A DNA stretch of 6,665 nucleotides from positions 1-6,665 of the forward strand of contig JACVJG010000170.1 in the NCBI GenBank assembly GCA_015711875.1, written 5' to 3'. The stretch is from Candidatus Solincola jinzensis. GTDB lineage: Bacteria; Actinomycetota; Geothermincolia; Geothermincolales; RBG-13-55-18. Positions 1-5,468 of the stretch are shown in pieces. The notes under the pieces were generated by a model. It was not told the DNA's origin. It did no database searches and saw only the letters and a program-made list of their open reading frames with translations. The number at the start of each line of letters is the position of its first letter. Within the stretch, counting starts at the first letter, position 1. The translations under genes and the position numbers were made by a program.

Positions 1-339
1 GACGATGGTGGCAGCCATCCTGGGTTCGAGGGCAGCAACCAGATTAGATGCGAAATCCTCGTTCTCGTTGATGGCCTGAGCCAGGAGGTCGACCTGGAGC
101 AGGGGGAGAAGCTCCGCGACCAGATCTGGGTTCTCATTGATAGCCTGCGCGACCTCTTTAGGGTCAAGATTGCCCATGAAGTTGACCAGGATGTCCTTGG
201 AGTTGAAAAGCTTCCCCAGCATAGGCCCCATGGGGCTTCTCGCAGGTAAAGCCATCACGCCCCCTGCGGCGATCAGCCCCACCAGCATGACCACCACGAT
301 CAGGTTAACGGCTTTCTGGACGTTCCTGTTGAGCAGCAT
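1..339 (-). CDS. Secreted protein with 23-residue helical repeats (N-terminal 113 residues, cut by window edge)
   Basis: The ATG at 339-337 opens a frame that is still open at base 1, so only the first 113 residues are visible. The start is well fixed: a GGGGAG ribosome site lies 6 bases upstream, and an in-frame TAG (352-354) sits five codons before it. Residues about 9-30 form a hydrophobic signal peptide or anchor (LIVVVMLVGLIAAGGVMA) with possible cleavage after VMA or ALPA, so the protein is probably exported. From residue about 55 the chain is an alpha-helical tandem repeat. AQAINEN occurs at 64-70 and again at 87-93, a period of 23, and the last visible residues (LEPRMAATIV) fit the start of another unit. 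I do not recognise a named family and infer no function beyond an extracellular repeat or scaffold protein. The total length is unknown. Confidence 0.8.
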   Translation of the reverse strand, partial: MLLNRNVQKAVNLIVVVMLVGLIAAGGVMALPARSPMGPMLGKLFNSKDILVNFMGNLDPKEVAQAINENPDLVAELLPLLQVDLLAQAINENEDFASNLVAALEPRMAATIV

Positions 340-909
340 CTTTATCTCCCCCTAGTTTTCTCGCAAGCGCGTGATTGCCTCGCCCGCCTTCTTGCTTCTT
401 TATGCCTTACGGAATCAAGGTTCCATGCATCCTTCTGCCTCTGTACGATACGTGTTCCGCAAAGCAAGCGCCTCAGCGCATTTGCACACAGGCGTAAATG
501 CCACTTGAAAAACAGCGAGGACTGGTCGGACCCGAAACCAGGCTCTGGCAGCCAGCCGAGTTGCCACCATGATCAGCACGGTGACGCGGGAACCGGCTTT
601 TCTGCGCGCCCATTCCACCTTCTGCGACATCCTCGCGGGGAACACGCACGCACGAAGGGCTGCCCCACCCATAAGCAGGCAAGACATTCGGGCGATAAAG
701 ATCATTCCAAGGGACACTATGCGGTGAGCTGTTTGGCGAGCCGTCAAGGTAGCTACGGTGTTAGCTATTTGTGAGCACGGCGAAACGGCGTGTGCCGAAA
801 CAAGAATCCGGCCCTGCCTTTGCGGTTTTGACCCCTTTTTTCTCGTCTCCATTCAGGGCTCTTTCCTCGCGATGTTTTATCCCCTAGCCTCTATCGCGTT
901 CACTCCCCT

Positions 910-926
910 GCGCGCGAACAGCGCGC
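910..926. repeat. GC-rich perfect hairpin
   Basis: GCGCGC at 910-915 pairs perfectly with GCGCGC at 921-926 around a GAACA loop. No T-run follows on either strand, so it is not a standard intrinsic terminator. It could be a REP-like element or a stem in an unrecognised transcript. Confidence 0.4.
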
Positions 927-1003
927 CATCCATATCTCCCATCCCTGCAAAAACCGCCCATCCAGCGCTTTTTTAACCAGATTCACTATATATATCGAGG
1001 GAA

Positions 1004-1037
1004 AAGGGTGATTTTTTCACTCCGAAGGGTGATTTTT
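1004..1037. repeat. Duplicated 13-mer AAGGGTGATTTTT, 21-bp period
   Basis: The 13-mer AAGGGTGATTTTT occurs exactly at 1004-1016 and again at 1025-1037. The start-to-start distance of 21 bp equals two helical turns, so a protein reading both copies would sit on one face of the DNA. The pair lies just beside the GTNAC array (1047-1085) in the same AT-rich stretch. No known regulator is assigned. Confidence 0.5.
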
Positions 1038-1046
1038 GAAATAATC

Positions 1047-1085
1047 GTAACAATTTTGTCACAATCATGTAACATCCTGAGTAAC
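1047..1085 (+). promoter_or_regulatory. Phased array of four GTNAC sites (OmpR-family response-regulator-type operator)
   Basis: GTAAC (1047), GTCAC (1058), GTAAC (1069) and GTAAC (1081) occur as direct repeats spaced 11, 11 and 12 bp, one helical turn each. The first three continue as GTNACA. Direct repeats of about 5-6 bp with an 11-bp period are the hallmark of OmpR/PhoB-family response regulators. The GTNAC core resembles what is described for actinobacterial MtrA (GTAAC and GTCACA direct repeats) and the a-sites of GlnR boxes. The array ends directly beside promoter-like hexamers (1086-1114). Assignment to MtrA or GlnR is inference; the phasing itself is read directly from the sequence. 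Confidence 0.5.
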
Positions 1086-1114
1086 TTTATAAGCAGGCAT
1101 CTCTGAGGTTTAAA
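1086..1114. promoter_or_regulatory. Promoter-like hexamer pair, usable in either direction
   Basis: TTTATA (1086-1091) and TTTAAA (1109-1114) are separated by 17 bp. Read on the minus strand this is TTTAAA-17-TATAAA, a fair sigma-A promoter pointing towards the secreted repeat protein about 740 bases away; the GTNAC array would then lie over and downstream of the start point, a repressing position. Read on the plus strand it is TTTATA-17-TTTAAA with the array immediately upstream of the -35, a classical activating position. The direction cannot be settled from sequence. Confidence 0.3.
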
Positions 1115-1396
1115 GTACATACAGGCGCATCAAGCGAAACGACCTGCCCTTTCGCCTTCTGGTTGAGACGGTGTCCTATCTAGTTTTCGTCCACACTTAC
1201 TATGCCCGCAGGATCGCTCCTGGCGATATTTCTCCTCGTCGCTGCTCTTTGGTGCCACCGCTTAAACGGGCGCTTGGAGGATTGTGACCACTCGCCAAAG
1301 AGCGAACCCGCAAAAAAGGTGATGCATTCCAAATCACTCAATCCGGCAATGGGAAACGTTCGTATCAACGCAGTCCGTTTCCGGCAATATTCACGG

Positions 1397-1431
1397 AAAG
1401 AAAAAGGGCCCGGCCTCGAGCCGGGTTCCCT
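1397..1431 (-). terminator. Intrinsic terminator of the downstream lipoprotein gene
   Basis: CCCGGC (1409-1414) pairs with GCCGGG (1420-1425) around a CTCGA loop. The stem extends outward through GGG (1406-1408) with CCC (1428-1430) across a two-base bulge. Read on the minus strand, the hairpin is followed directly by TTTTTCTTT (1405-1397). It lies about 150 bases past the stop of the minus-strand lipoprotein and has no T-run on the plus strand, so it serves the minus strand only. Confidence 0.85.
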
Positions 1432-1579
1432 GTAATGCCTGCGCTTTCAAGGAGAGCCGAACCGTTGCAGCGGTCCTGCCCCGGGTATGAGCCACCAGGG
1501 CAACCCTGCTTTTACCCGCTGTGCAAGTGATTACCGGTTACGACATACCCCCCCAGCGCATAGACGCGCATATGGCCCG

Positions 1580-2296
1580 TCAAACCGGCGGGGTGATGGA
1601 AATGGGCTGATTTATGCTGCTCAGAACGGTGACGATGCGTATATCGCCGTATCCTATCTGTTCGGTAATAAGGGCGTTGCTCACCACCGCCTCGTATTTG
1701 ACCCTGTAGCCACTCTCCTTTTCCACCCACACGTCGACCTTCCCCCCGCTATTGGAGGCAAGCTGCTCAGGCTGCACGTTCTTGAACAGGGAGGAGATCT
1801 CGTTGGGCGAAAGGGTGAAGGACAGGTGATATGCATCCACGCCGTTTATTTTCTCCAGACCGAGATTCTGCGAGGAAGATGCGACCTCCGGGAGGCGCGA
1901 GAACCCCTCGATCTGCTCGGTCGCCGTGCTGCCGGTCACGGTAACCGGTTGTTCCTGCCACTTATCGCTGCCCGCGAAGCGTCCGTACTGCTTTCCACCC
2001 ACCACCACGATCTCGCTGAAGCTCTGGCCGAAGATGGCGCTGGTGGAGTGCACGTTGTTGCCGCTCACGTCTATGGAGGTGGTCTGGATCTGGCCTCCAC
2101 CGAACTTGGTGTTCTGGTAATATATGGCTATCTCCATGTGCAGCGAGCTGATGTTCTTCTCCGCTGCCTCACTCTTCTCCCAGATCTCCTGCACGCTGGG
2201 CTCGCCCTTACCGCATCCCGCAAAAGCAAACAGAAGGCAGGAAAGGGCGAGAAGCACGGCCATCGAGACCTTTACCTTAATTTGCCTGTTTCTCAT
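1580..2296 (-). CDS. Lipoprotein, LppX/LprAFG-LolA-like (downstream paralog)
   Basis: This 238-residue protein begins with a basic, hydrophobic signal ending in a lipobox (FAGC), with the lipidated Cys at residue 28, so it is an exported membrane-anchored lipoprotein. I chose the ATG at 2296-2294 because the GGAG ribosome site lies 8 bases before it; a GTG three codons upstream overlaps that site and is unlikely. The mature chain has an N-terminal helix (VQEIWEKSEAAEKN), then beta-rich segments: HMEIAIYYQNT with GQIQ, VGGKQYGR, a FTLSP segment and GGKVDVWVEKESGYRVKYE, ending in TPPV. This layout, including the late VDVWV-x-Y-x-Y strand pair, fits LolA/LppX-like lipoproteins that bind lipid or hydrophobic ligands; that assignment is by pattern, not a database hit. 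It is clearly paralogous to the lipoprotein at 4148-4882. A strong terminator follows. The long plus-strand frame across it (from 1487) is an antisense shadow. Confidence 0.85.
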   Translation of the reverse strand: MRNRQIKVKVSMAVLLALSCLLFAFAGCGKGEPSVQEIWEKSEAAEKNISSLHMEIAIYYQNTKFGGGQIQTTSIDVSGNNVHSTSAIFGQSFSEIVVVGGKQYGRFAGSDKWQEQPVTVTGSTATEQIEGFSRLPEVASSSQNLGLEKINGVDAYHLSFTLSPNEISSLFKNVQPEQLASNSGGKVDVWVEKESGYRVKYEAVVSNALITEQIGYGDIRIVTVLSSINQPISITPPV

Positions 2297-2690
2297 CCAT
2301 CTCACTCCTTTTATCTATCCCGCTCCGCTGTAACTCCAGTCTCGTTATATCCCCTTATCGGCGAGGGGCTCCCCGGCTTTACCCTTGCCGGCATACCGAA
2401 TGCCGCTCCGTCAACCGGCCGCCCGAACCCTTATATGTGTTTCCCTGCTCTTTGGCCTATCTTTTCGATCCCCATGCCCTCGTCAGGATAATATCGAATC
2501 GTGACTCAATCGAGATCAGAAAAAGCGCGCTTCCACGGACGTACCCATGAGATGCAGCCTTTTACCACCACTCCCTGCACGCTTTTCCGCCTTCGCGTTC
2601 CATCCTCTCCTTGCCTTCACGCAGAGCCTCACGATGGATAGGCAGCTCGCTTTTTCCACGCCGCGGAAAACCCTCTCCAGGTTGAGTATT
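2297..2690. other. Intergenic region between propeller and lipoprotein genes
   Basis: This 394-bp gap holds no convincing gene. A 61-codon minus frame starting at 2701 overlaps the propeller stop codon, but it lacks a ribosome site and any domain. No clear terminator follows the propeller gene: TTTTCC (2652-2657) can pair with GGAAAA (2665-2670), but no U-run follows. Nearer the lipoprotein, TATAAC-like and TATAAG-like hexamers occur on the minus strand without good -35 partners, so I place no promoter. Small competing hairpins lie at 2373-2404. Confidence 0.5.
2373..2404 (-). other. Two overlapping, mutually exclusive hairpins upstream of a lipoprotein
   Basis: CCGGC (2373-2377) can pair with GCCGG (2387-2391), and GGCAT (2390-2394) can pair with ATGCC (2400-2404). 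Both stems need bases 2390-2391, so they cannot form fully together. They sit about 80-110 bases before the lipoprotein start. This could be a switching leader or chance in GC-rich DNA. Confidence 0.25.
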
Positions 2691-3839
2691 CTACTCCCCA
2701 TAGCAATAGACCTTGCGGTTTCGAGCGCCTATCAGCACCAGCTCATCCGTTAGAGTCAAGGTATGCGGAAGCGCATCCGGCATCTCCGTCTCGAAGCTGG
2801 GGACGCCGGATTCCGCGGAAAGAGCCCTGAGATGATCCCTTCCGCAGAGATAGACGTCCTTGTTGGTGGCATAGATCAGGGTGCGGGAAGCCGTTTCGCC
2901 GGAGGCGACGTTCCACAACCTGTCCCCGGTCCTTGCATCCAGGTTGAGGGTGCTCGATACCAGGCCTTCGCCGCCGATCACCAGTATCACCTGATTGCCC
3001 CTCAACGCCAGGTTGGATATGACCGTAGGTCCGGTGGCGTACTTCCACAACAGCTTCCCGCTTTGGGCATCAAGGCAGAAGGCCTCGAACTCGGTAGCCA
3101 GAAACACCCTCTCGTCATCCGCAGCCGGGCAAGTCACGGGTATGCCGTGTGACTGGAAGGTCCAAACCAGACGACCGCTGTCCGCCTCCAGAGCAACAAG
3201 ATCGCCCTCGTACGAGACCCCGAGAACCTGTTTTCCGTAAACGCATGGCGAAACCTGTACGGGGCCCTCGGCGCGATAGGACCAGCGCCTATCGCCGTTG
3301 GACGCATTGAGGCAGTAGAGGAAGCCGTCCTCGGACCCGAAGAACACCCTCCCTCCCGCCGGGACAGGGGTAGAGGATACGGCGTCGCCGACTTCCGCCT
3401 CCCACGCGAGCTTCCCCTCAGGCGAAAGGCTCTGGACCCTGCCATCCGAGGTAGCCAGCATGATACCCTTTTCGTAAACCGCAGGCATGGAAGTGATGCT
3501 CGCACCGGCGTCATGTCTCCACACGGGACGTCCCGTTCCAAGCTCCAGGCAGTAGAGGAACCCGTCCTCGCAAGCGACATAAGCTCGCCCATCCGCTACC
3601 GCGGGAGGCCCGGCGAGCTCGCTCTCCAGCCTGGTGCTCCAGAGCTCTCTCAACTGGCCTCCGGGGGCCAGGGGAAGATAGGAAAGGTGGGTGGGACCCC
3701 CGCCCGGCATGGGCCAGTCCCCTTCACCTATGGCTATGCTCCCGCCTGAGGAAGGCAACCATATCGCCAGCACCACCACCACAGCCAGGACGCAAACAGC
3801 CCCGGCTGCCGCGATCAAATACGAGGGCCTGACGGCCAC
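2691..3839 (-). CDS. Membrane-anchored PQQ-like (BamB-type) beta-propeller protein
   Basis: This 382-residue protein has one N-terminal membrane segment (about residues 8-29), then a linker with DWPMPGGGPTH, typical of the entry to PQQ-repeat propellers. About eight blades follow, each with the G-x-[VL]-[YF]-x-x-x-x-DG-x-[LV]-Y-C-L-x-x-x-[TS]-G-x-x-x-W pattern. They lie near residues 84-107, 125-146, 164-186, 204-226, 243-265, 284-309, 328-349 and 367-380. Eight blades match BamB-like folds; such propellers are usually scaffolds, and nothing shows that PQQ is bound or that it is an enzyme. The start is GTG (3839-3837), with a GGAGGTGA ribosome site 6 bases upstream. It is flanked by two paralogous lipoproteins on the same strand, which suggests a shared envelope role. 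Several blades carry a Cys at the LYC position; whether these form disulfides is unknown. The ribosome site lies in a small hairpin, listed separately. Confidence 0.9.
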   Translation of the reverse strand: MAVRPSYLIAAAGAVCVLAVVVVLAIWLPSSGGSIAIGEGDWPMPGGGPTHLSYLPLAPGGQLRELWSTRLESELAGPPAVADGRAYVACEDGFLYCLELGTGRPVWRHDAGASITSMPAVYEKGIMLATSDGRVQSLSPEGKLAWEAEVGDAVSSTPVPAGGRVFFGSEDGFLYCLNASNGDRRWSYRAEGPVQVSPCVYGKQVLGVSYEGDLVALEADSGRLVWTFQSHGIPVTCPAADDERVFLATEFEAFCLDAQSGKLLWKYATGPTVISNLALRGNQVILVIGGEGLVSSTLNLDARTGDRLWNVASGETASRTLIYATNKDVYLCGRDHLRALSAESGVPSFETEMPDALPHTLTLTDELVLIGARNRKVYCYGE

Positions 3840-3845
3840 GATTAC

Positions 3846-3866
3846 TCACCTCCCGAATGGGAGATC
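3846..3866 (-). promoter_or_regulatory. Hairpin masking the propeller gene's ribosome site
   Basis: Read on the minus strand, CTCCC (3863-3859) pairs with GGGAG (3854-3850) around a four-base ATTC loop, extended by a U-G wobble and an A-U pair. The GGAGG of the propeller gene's Shine-Dalgarno sequence (3853-3849) is inside the stem. Translation may therefore depend on opening this hairpin. Confidence 0.4.
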
Positions 3867-4147
3867 CGCCCTAATGACGAGGCTGAACGTCACGGGCCAC
3901 CCTGACGCGGCACGAACGGCTCCAAGAACCTCTGTCCACGCTTCCCAGTAAATATCCCGTAATTAAGAATTAAGGATAAAGCCATCTAAAGATCAAAGCC
4001 ATCTCCGCTATCGCCGATGCCAGCCATTTTTCTCTACCGCCGCTCCTCGAACATGACTCACAAGCCGGCGGGTGGCTCTATACCGGTTTTTGTCGCGGCT
4101 AACACAAGGGTTTAGCGGGCTTACCCCAAACCCGATGATATGCATGG
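3867..4147. other. Intergenic region upstream of the propeller gene
   Basis: No gene is seen here. An AT-rich patch (3950-4000) contains AATTAAG twice in tandem (3961-3974) and AAAGCCATCT twice (3978-3987 and 3995-4004, 17-bp period). On the minus strand TTGATC (3996-3991) lies 17 bases before TTAATT, a weak promoter candidate for the propeller gene. A possible terminator for the preceding lipoprotein is listed at 4108-4133. Confidence 0.4.
4108..4133 (-). terminator. Possible terminator after the upstream lipoprotein gene
   Basis: GGGTTT (4108-4113) and AAACCC (4128-4133) form a stem, with an inner GGG (4117-4119) and CCC (4124-4126) pair set around a short loop. It lies 15 bases past the lipoprotein stop on the minus strand. 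The following bases (TTGTGTT) are only a poor U-run, so termination may be weak or the hairpin may act as an mRNA end stabiliser. Confidence 0.4.
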
Positions 4148-4882
4148 TCAGAGCGGCGGCTCTATCTCAACCGCCTCGTTGACGCGGCTAATATTCACCA
4201 CGAACCTGATATCCCCTTTGCCTATTTTTTCGGGGATAATGACGTTGCGTATGAGTATTTCGTAGCGCAAGAGGTAGTATTCGTCGCTATCGATCCACAC
4301 CCCTACTTCTCCTCCGGCATTCTGGCTGAAATCGAAGGAGGGTTGCGTTGCGAACATGGCCTTCACTGCCTCGGGGTCGAGGGTGAAGTGAAAGCGCTCC
4401 GCCTCCGAGCCTCCGACTTCCTCCCTTCCCAGATATGATTGCGACGCCGCCAGCGACGGGAGTTCCAGGAATTGCGAGGAATACTCTTTTGCTGAACCCG
4501 AGCCGACCTCGGCGGGCACCTCTTCCCATACGCCCGTGGCCATGTCGCGGTTATACTGTTTTCCTCCCACGCGCATGTATTCGGAATAAACCTGGCCCAA
4601 AAGAAGATCCTGCTCGTGCACGTCATCGCCGTTCACGTCCATGATGATGCTCTGTATCTGGCCGCTTCCGTACTGCGTATTCTCGTAGTAGCTGGCAATC
4701 TCCATGTGCCAGGACCTGATCTCATTGTCGGCCTCCTGCGCTTTGGCCCACAGCTCCTCAACCGTCACATCGCCGACGTTTTCCGCCCTATCTCCCTTGC
4801 CGCCGCAGCCGACCGCGAGGGTGAGGATAAGTAGCATGGTTGAGAGAAGAAAAAGGGTTGGGGACAACACCGATCTCCTCAC
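4148..4882 (-). CDS. Lipoprotein, LppX/LprAFG-LolA-like (upstream paralog)
   Basis: This 244-residue lipoprotein has a hydrophobic signal ending in a lipobox (LAVGC), with Cys at residue 26. The frame extends to an ATG at 4909, but I chose GTG at 4882-4880 because a perfect AGGAGG (4894-4889) sits 6 bases before it, while the ATG has only a weak site. The mature protein starts with an acidic Gly-rich linker, then a helix (VEELWAKAQEADN) and beta-rich motifs shared with the paralog at 1580-2296: HMEIA-x-YY-x-NT, GQIQ, DV-x-G-x-x-VH, VGGKQY-x-R, HFTL-x-P, GG-x-V-x-VW, IG-x-GDIR-x-V, and a terminal PPL. The pattern suggests a LolA/LppX-like half-barrel binding a hydrophobic ligand at the membrane surface; this is inferred. 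It is the first gene of the minus-strand set, with its own promoter candidate (4974-5002), and is divergent from the tad-type gene. Confidence 0.85.
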   Translation of the reverse strand: MRRSVLSPTLFLLSTMLLILTLAVGCGGKGDRAENVGDVTVEELWAKAQEADNEIRSWHMEIASYYENTQYGSGQIQSIIMDVNGDDVHEQDLLLGQVYSEYMRVGGKQYNRDMATGVWEEVPAEVGSGSAKEYSSQFLELPSLAASQSYLGREEVGGSEAERFHFTLDPEAVKAMFATQPSFDFSQNAGGEVGVWIDSDEYYLLRYEILIRNVIIPEKIGKGDIRFVVNISRVNEAVEIEPPL

Positions 4883-4973
4883 GGTGCGCCTCCTATGCAA
4901 ACGAGACATCCTCGCTTCGCTCTCATCGGCACCGCTCCCTTGCGCCGGTCACCGCCCTCGCGGGCTCACGCCC

Positions 4974-5002
4974 TTTGTATCACAGCGACCATATCATTTC
5001 AA
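4974..5002 (-). promoter_or_regulatory. Sigma-A-type promoter for the upstream lipoprotein gene
   Basis: Read on the minus strand, TTGAAA (5002-4997) and TACAAA (4979-4974) are separated by 17 bases. TGA directly before the -10 gives an extended -10 element. The predicted start near 4967 leaves a leader of about 85 bases before the GTG at 4882. The leader is GC-rich; a GGGC/GCCC hairpin (4973-4962) straddles the start point. Confidence 0.55.
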
Positions 5003-5175
5003 ACCGCATGTACGGCGACCGGAAACAGCCGAATCTCACTACATAGCATGAACCCTCTTTACATGACGCTTGCGAAGTCCCGCGGGTTCCACCCTTGCTT
5101 CACTCACCTTGATGGGCCCGAGATATCAGGAGCGTTAGGTAGGCGAGGTGATGCGCCGGTGTTCCCCTTTTGTCC

Positions 5176-5209
5176 GCATTACCCCGCAAGGCCTAGGCGC
5201 CTGTAATGC
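5176..5209. other. Stem-loop with perfect 7-bp base
   Basis: GCATTAC (5176-5182) pairs with GTAATGC (5203-5209). An inner AGGC (5189-5192) pairs with GCCT (5199-5202), leaving a one-sided six-base internal loop. No T-run follows on either strand, so it is not an ordinary terminator. It may be part of an unannotated structured RNA. Confidence 0.35.
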
Positions 5210-5240
5210 ATTCCCTCGCTTTTGCCCCTGGCGGTCCCGA

Positions 5241-5305
5241 GGCGAAAATCCCACAACCAGACGATCCAGACCGCATCGATGTGTGCGGGGAGTCTGCGTT
5301 TCGCC
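5241..5305. other. Long stem with nested pairing
   Basis: GGCGAAA (5241-5247) pairs with TTTCGCC (5299-5305). Inside, CAGAC (5267-5271) pairs with GTCTG (5292-5296) and CGCA (5272-5275) with TGCG (5284-5287), in correct nested order. This gives three stacked helices with asymmetric internal loops, suggestive of a structured RNA on one strand, though no known class is recognised. Confidence 0.35.
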
Positions 5306-5418
5306 AGCAGTTAATGATTCATATAAGAGTTCATCCTCCGGAAATAGTTGTCCGGGGAAGCCATTTGTCACACGTCGCGCCCTATTATCCCCATACCTAT
5401 TCAGTTAACATATTAATA

Positions 5419-5447
5419 TTGACAATGATTATTAATATATATAATTT
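5419..5447 (+). promoter_or_regulatory. Strong AT-rich promoter of the CpaE/TadZ-like gene
   Basis: A perfect -35 hexamer TTGACA (5419-5424) is followed by TATAAT (5440-5445) at a short 15-bp spacing, or TAATTT (5442-5447) at 17 bp. Either choice puts the transcript start near 5452-5454, inside or at the ribosome site, so the leader would be only about 15-18 bases. Matching copies of TATTAATAT lie at 5411-5419 and 5430-5438. Confidence 0.55.
5420..5434 (+). promoter_or_regulatory. Fur-box-like operator overlapping the promoter
   Basis: TGACAATGATTATTA matches 13 of 15 positions of the 7-1-7 Fur-family motif TGATAATNATTATCA and lies between the -35 and -10 elements, a repressing position. The surrounding DNA is very AT-rich, so a chance match is possible. 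No Fur gene is present in the window. Confidence 0.25.
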
Positions 5448-5451
5448 ATAT

Positions 5452-5462
5452 AAGGAGGTGAT
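5452..5462 (+). promoter_or_regulatory. Near-perfect Shine-Dalgarno sequence
   Basis: AAGGAGGTGAT is complementary to essentially the whole 16S anti-Shine-Dalgarno region. Its GGAGG core is 10 bases before the ATG at 5469, which fixes the start of the CpaE/TadZ-like gene and predicts strong translation. Confidence 0.85.
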
Positions 5463-5468
5463 AAAGAG

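Larger units (their letters stand above)
340..1396. other. Long intergenic region without a convincing gene
   Basis: About 1.06 kb lies between the start of the secreted repeat protein and the terminator of the downstream lipoprotein. Open frames exist here (minus 852-415, 145 codons; plus 1202-1435, 77 codons; plus 505-774), but they show no recognisable domain. Their compositions are Arg/Cys- or His/Ser-rich, as expected of antisense noise, and the 77-codon frame runs into the terminator hairpin of the opposing gene. The left part is GC-rich. The stretch about 980-1125 is AT-rich and looks regulatory, with a duplicated 13-mer, a GTNAC array and promoter-like hexamers, listed separately. The remainder may be decayed coding or mobile DNA. 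Confidence 0.6.
5003..5409. other. Divergent intergenic region with paired stems, function unknown
   Basis: No gene with a ribosome site or domain is seen in these 407 bases, which lie between the promoters of the upstream lipoprotein and the tad-type gene. Two clear stems lie here (5176-5209 and 5241-5305, listed separately). On the minus strand at 5096-5079 is a T-box-like word, AAGGGTGGAACCCGCGGG, with one extra C compared with the usual TGGNACCGCG core. No terminator or coding start follows that word. Confidence 0.45.

Noticed and set aside
415..852. 145-codon minus-strand frame upstream of the secreted repeat protein
   Set aside because: It has a GAGGAAAGA sequence about 9 bases before the ATG, but the product is rich in Arg, Cys and Ala without domain, signal or clear membrane pattern, and ends 75 bases before the next gene. 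It could be a decayed gene; support is too thin to call it.
758..976. 72-codon plus-strand frame across the GC hairpin
   Set aside because: No ribosome site, and the composition is that of random reading through CCATCC-rich DNA; no function is visible.
1202..1435. 77-codon plus-strand frame with a hydrophobic N-terminus
   Set aside because: There is no ribosome site before the ATG, and its C-terminal codons are the opposing gene's terminator hairpin, so it is very likely spurious.
1487..2491. 334-codon plus-strand frame
   Set aside because: It is antisense to the lipoprotein at 1580-2296, which has a lipobox, ribosome site, terminator and a paralog. The plus product has no recognisable features.
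2516..2701. 61-codon minus frame overlapping the propeller stop codon
   Set aside because: The overlap suggests translational coupling, but there is no ribosome site and the basic product resembles no family.
2743..3592. Several frames on both strands inside the propeller gene
   Set aside because: They are shadows of the PQQ-repeat coding frame, which has consistent blade motifs throughout.
5079..5096. T-box riboswitch controlling the upstream lipoprotein
   Set aside because: The word resembles a T-box core but carries an extra base. A good promoter (4974-5002) lies downstream of it, so it would not be in that gene's leader. Kept only as an open finding.
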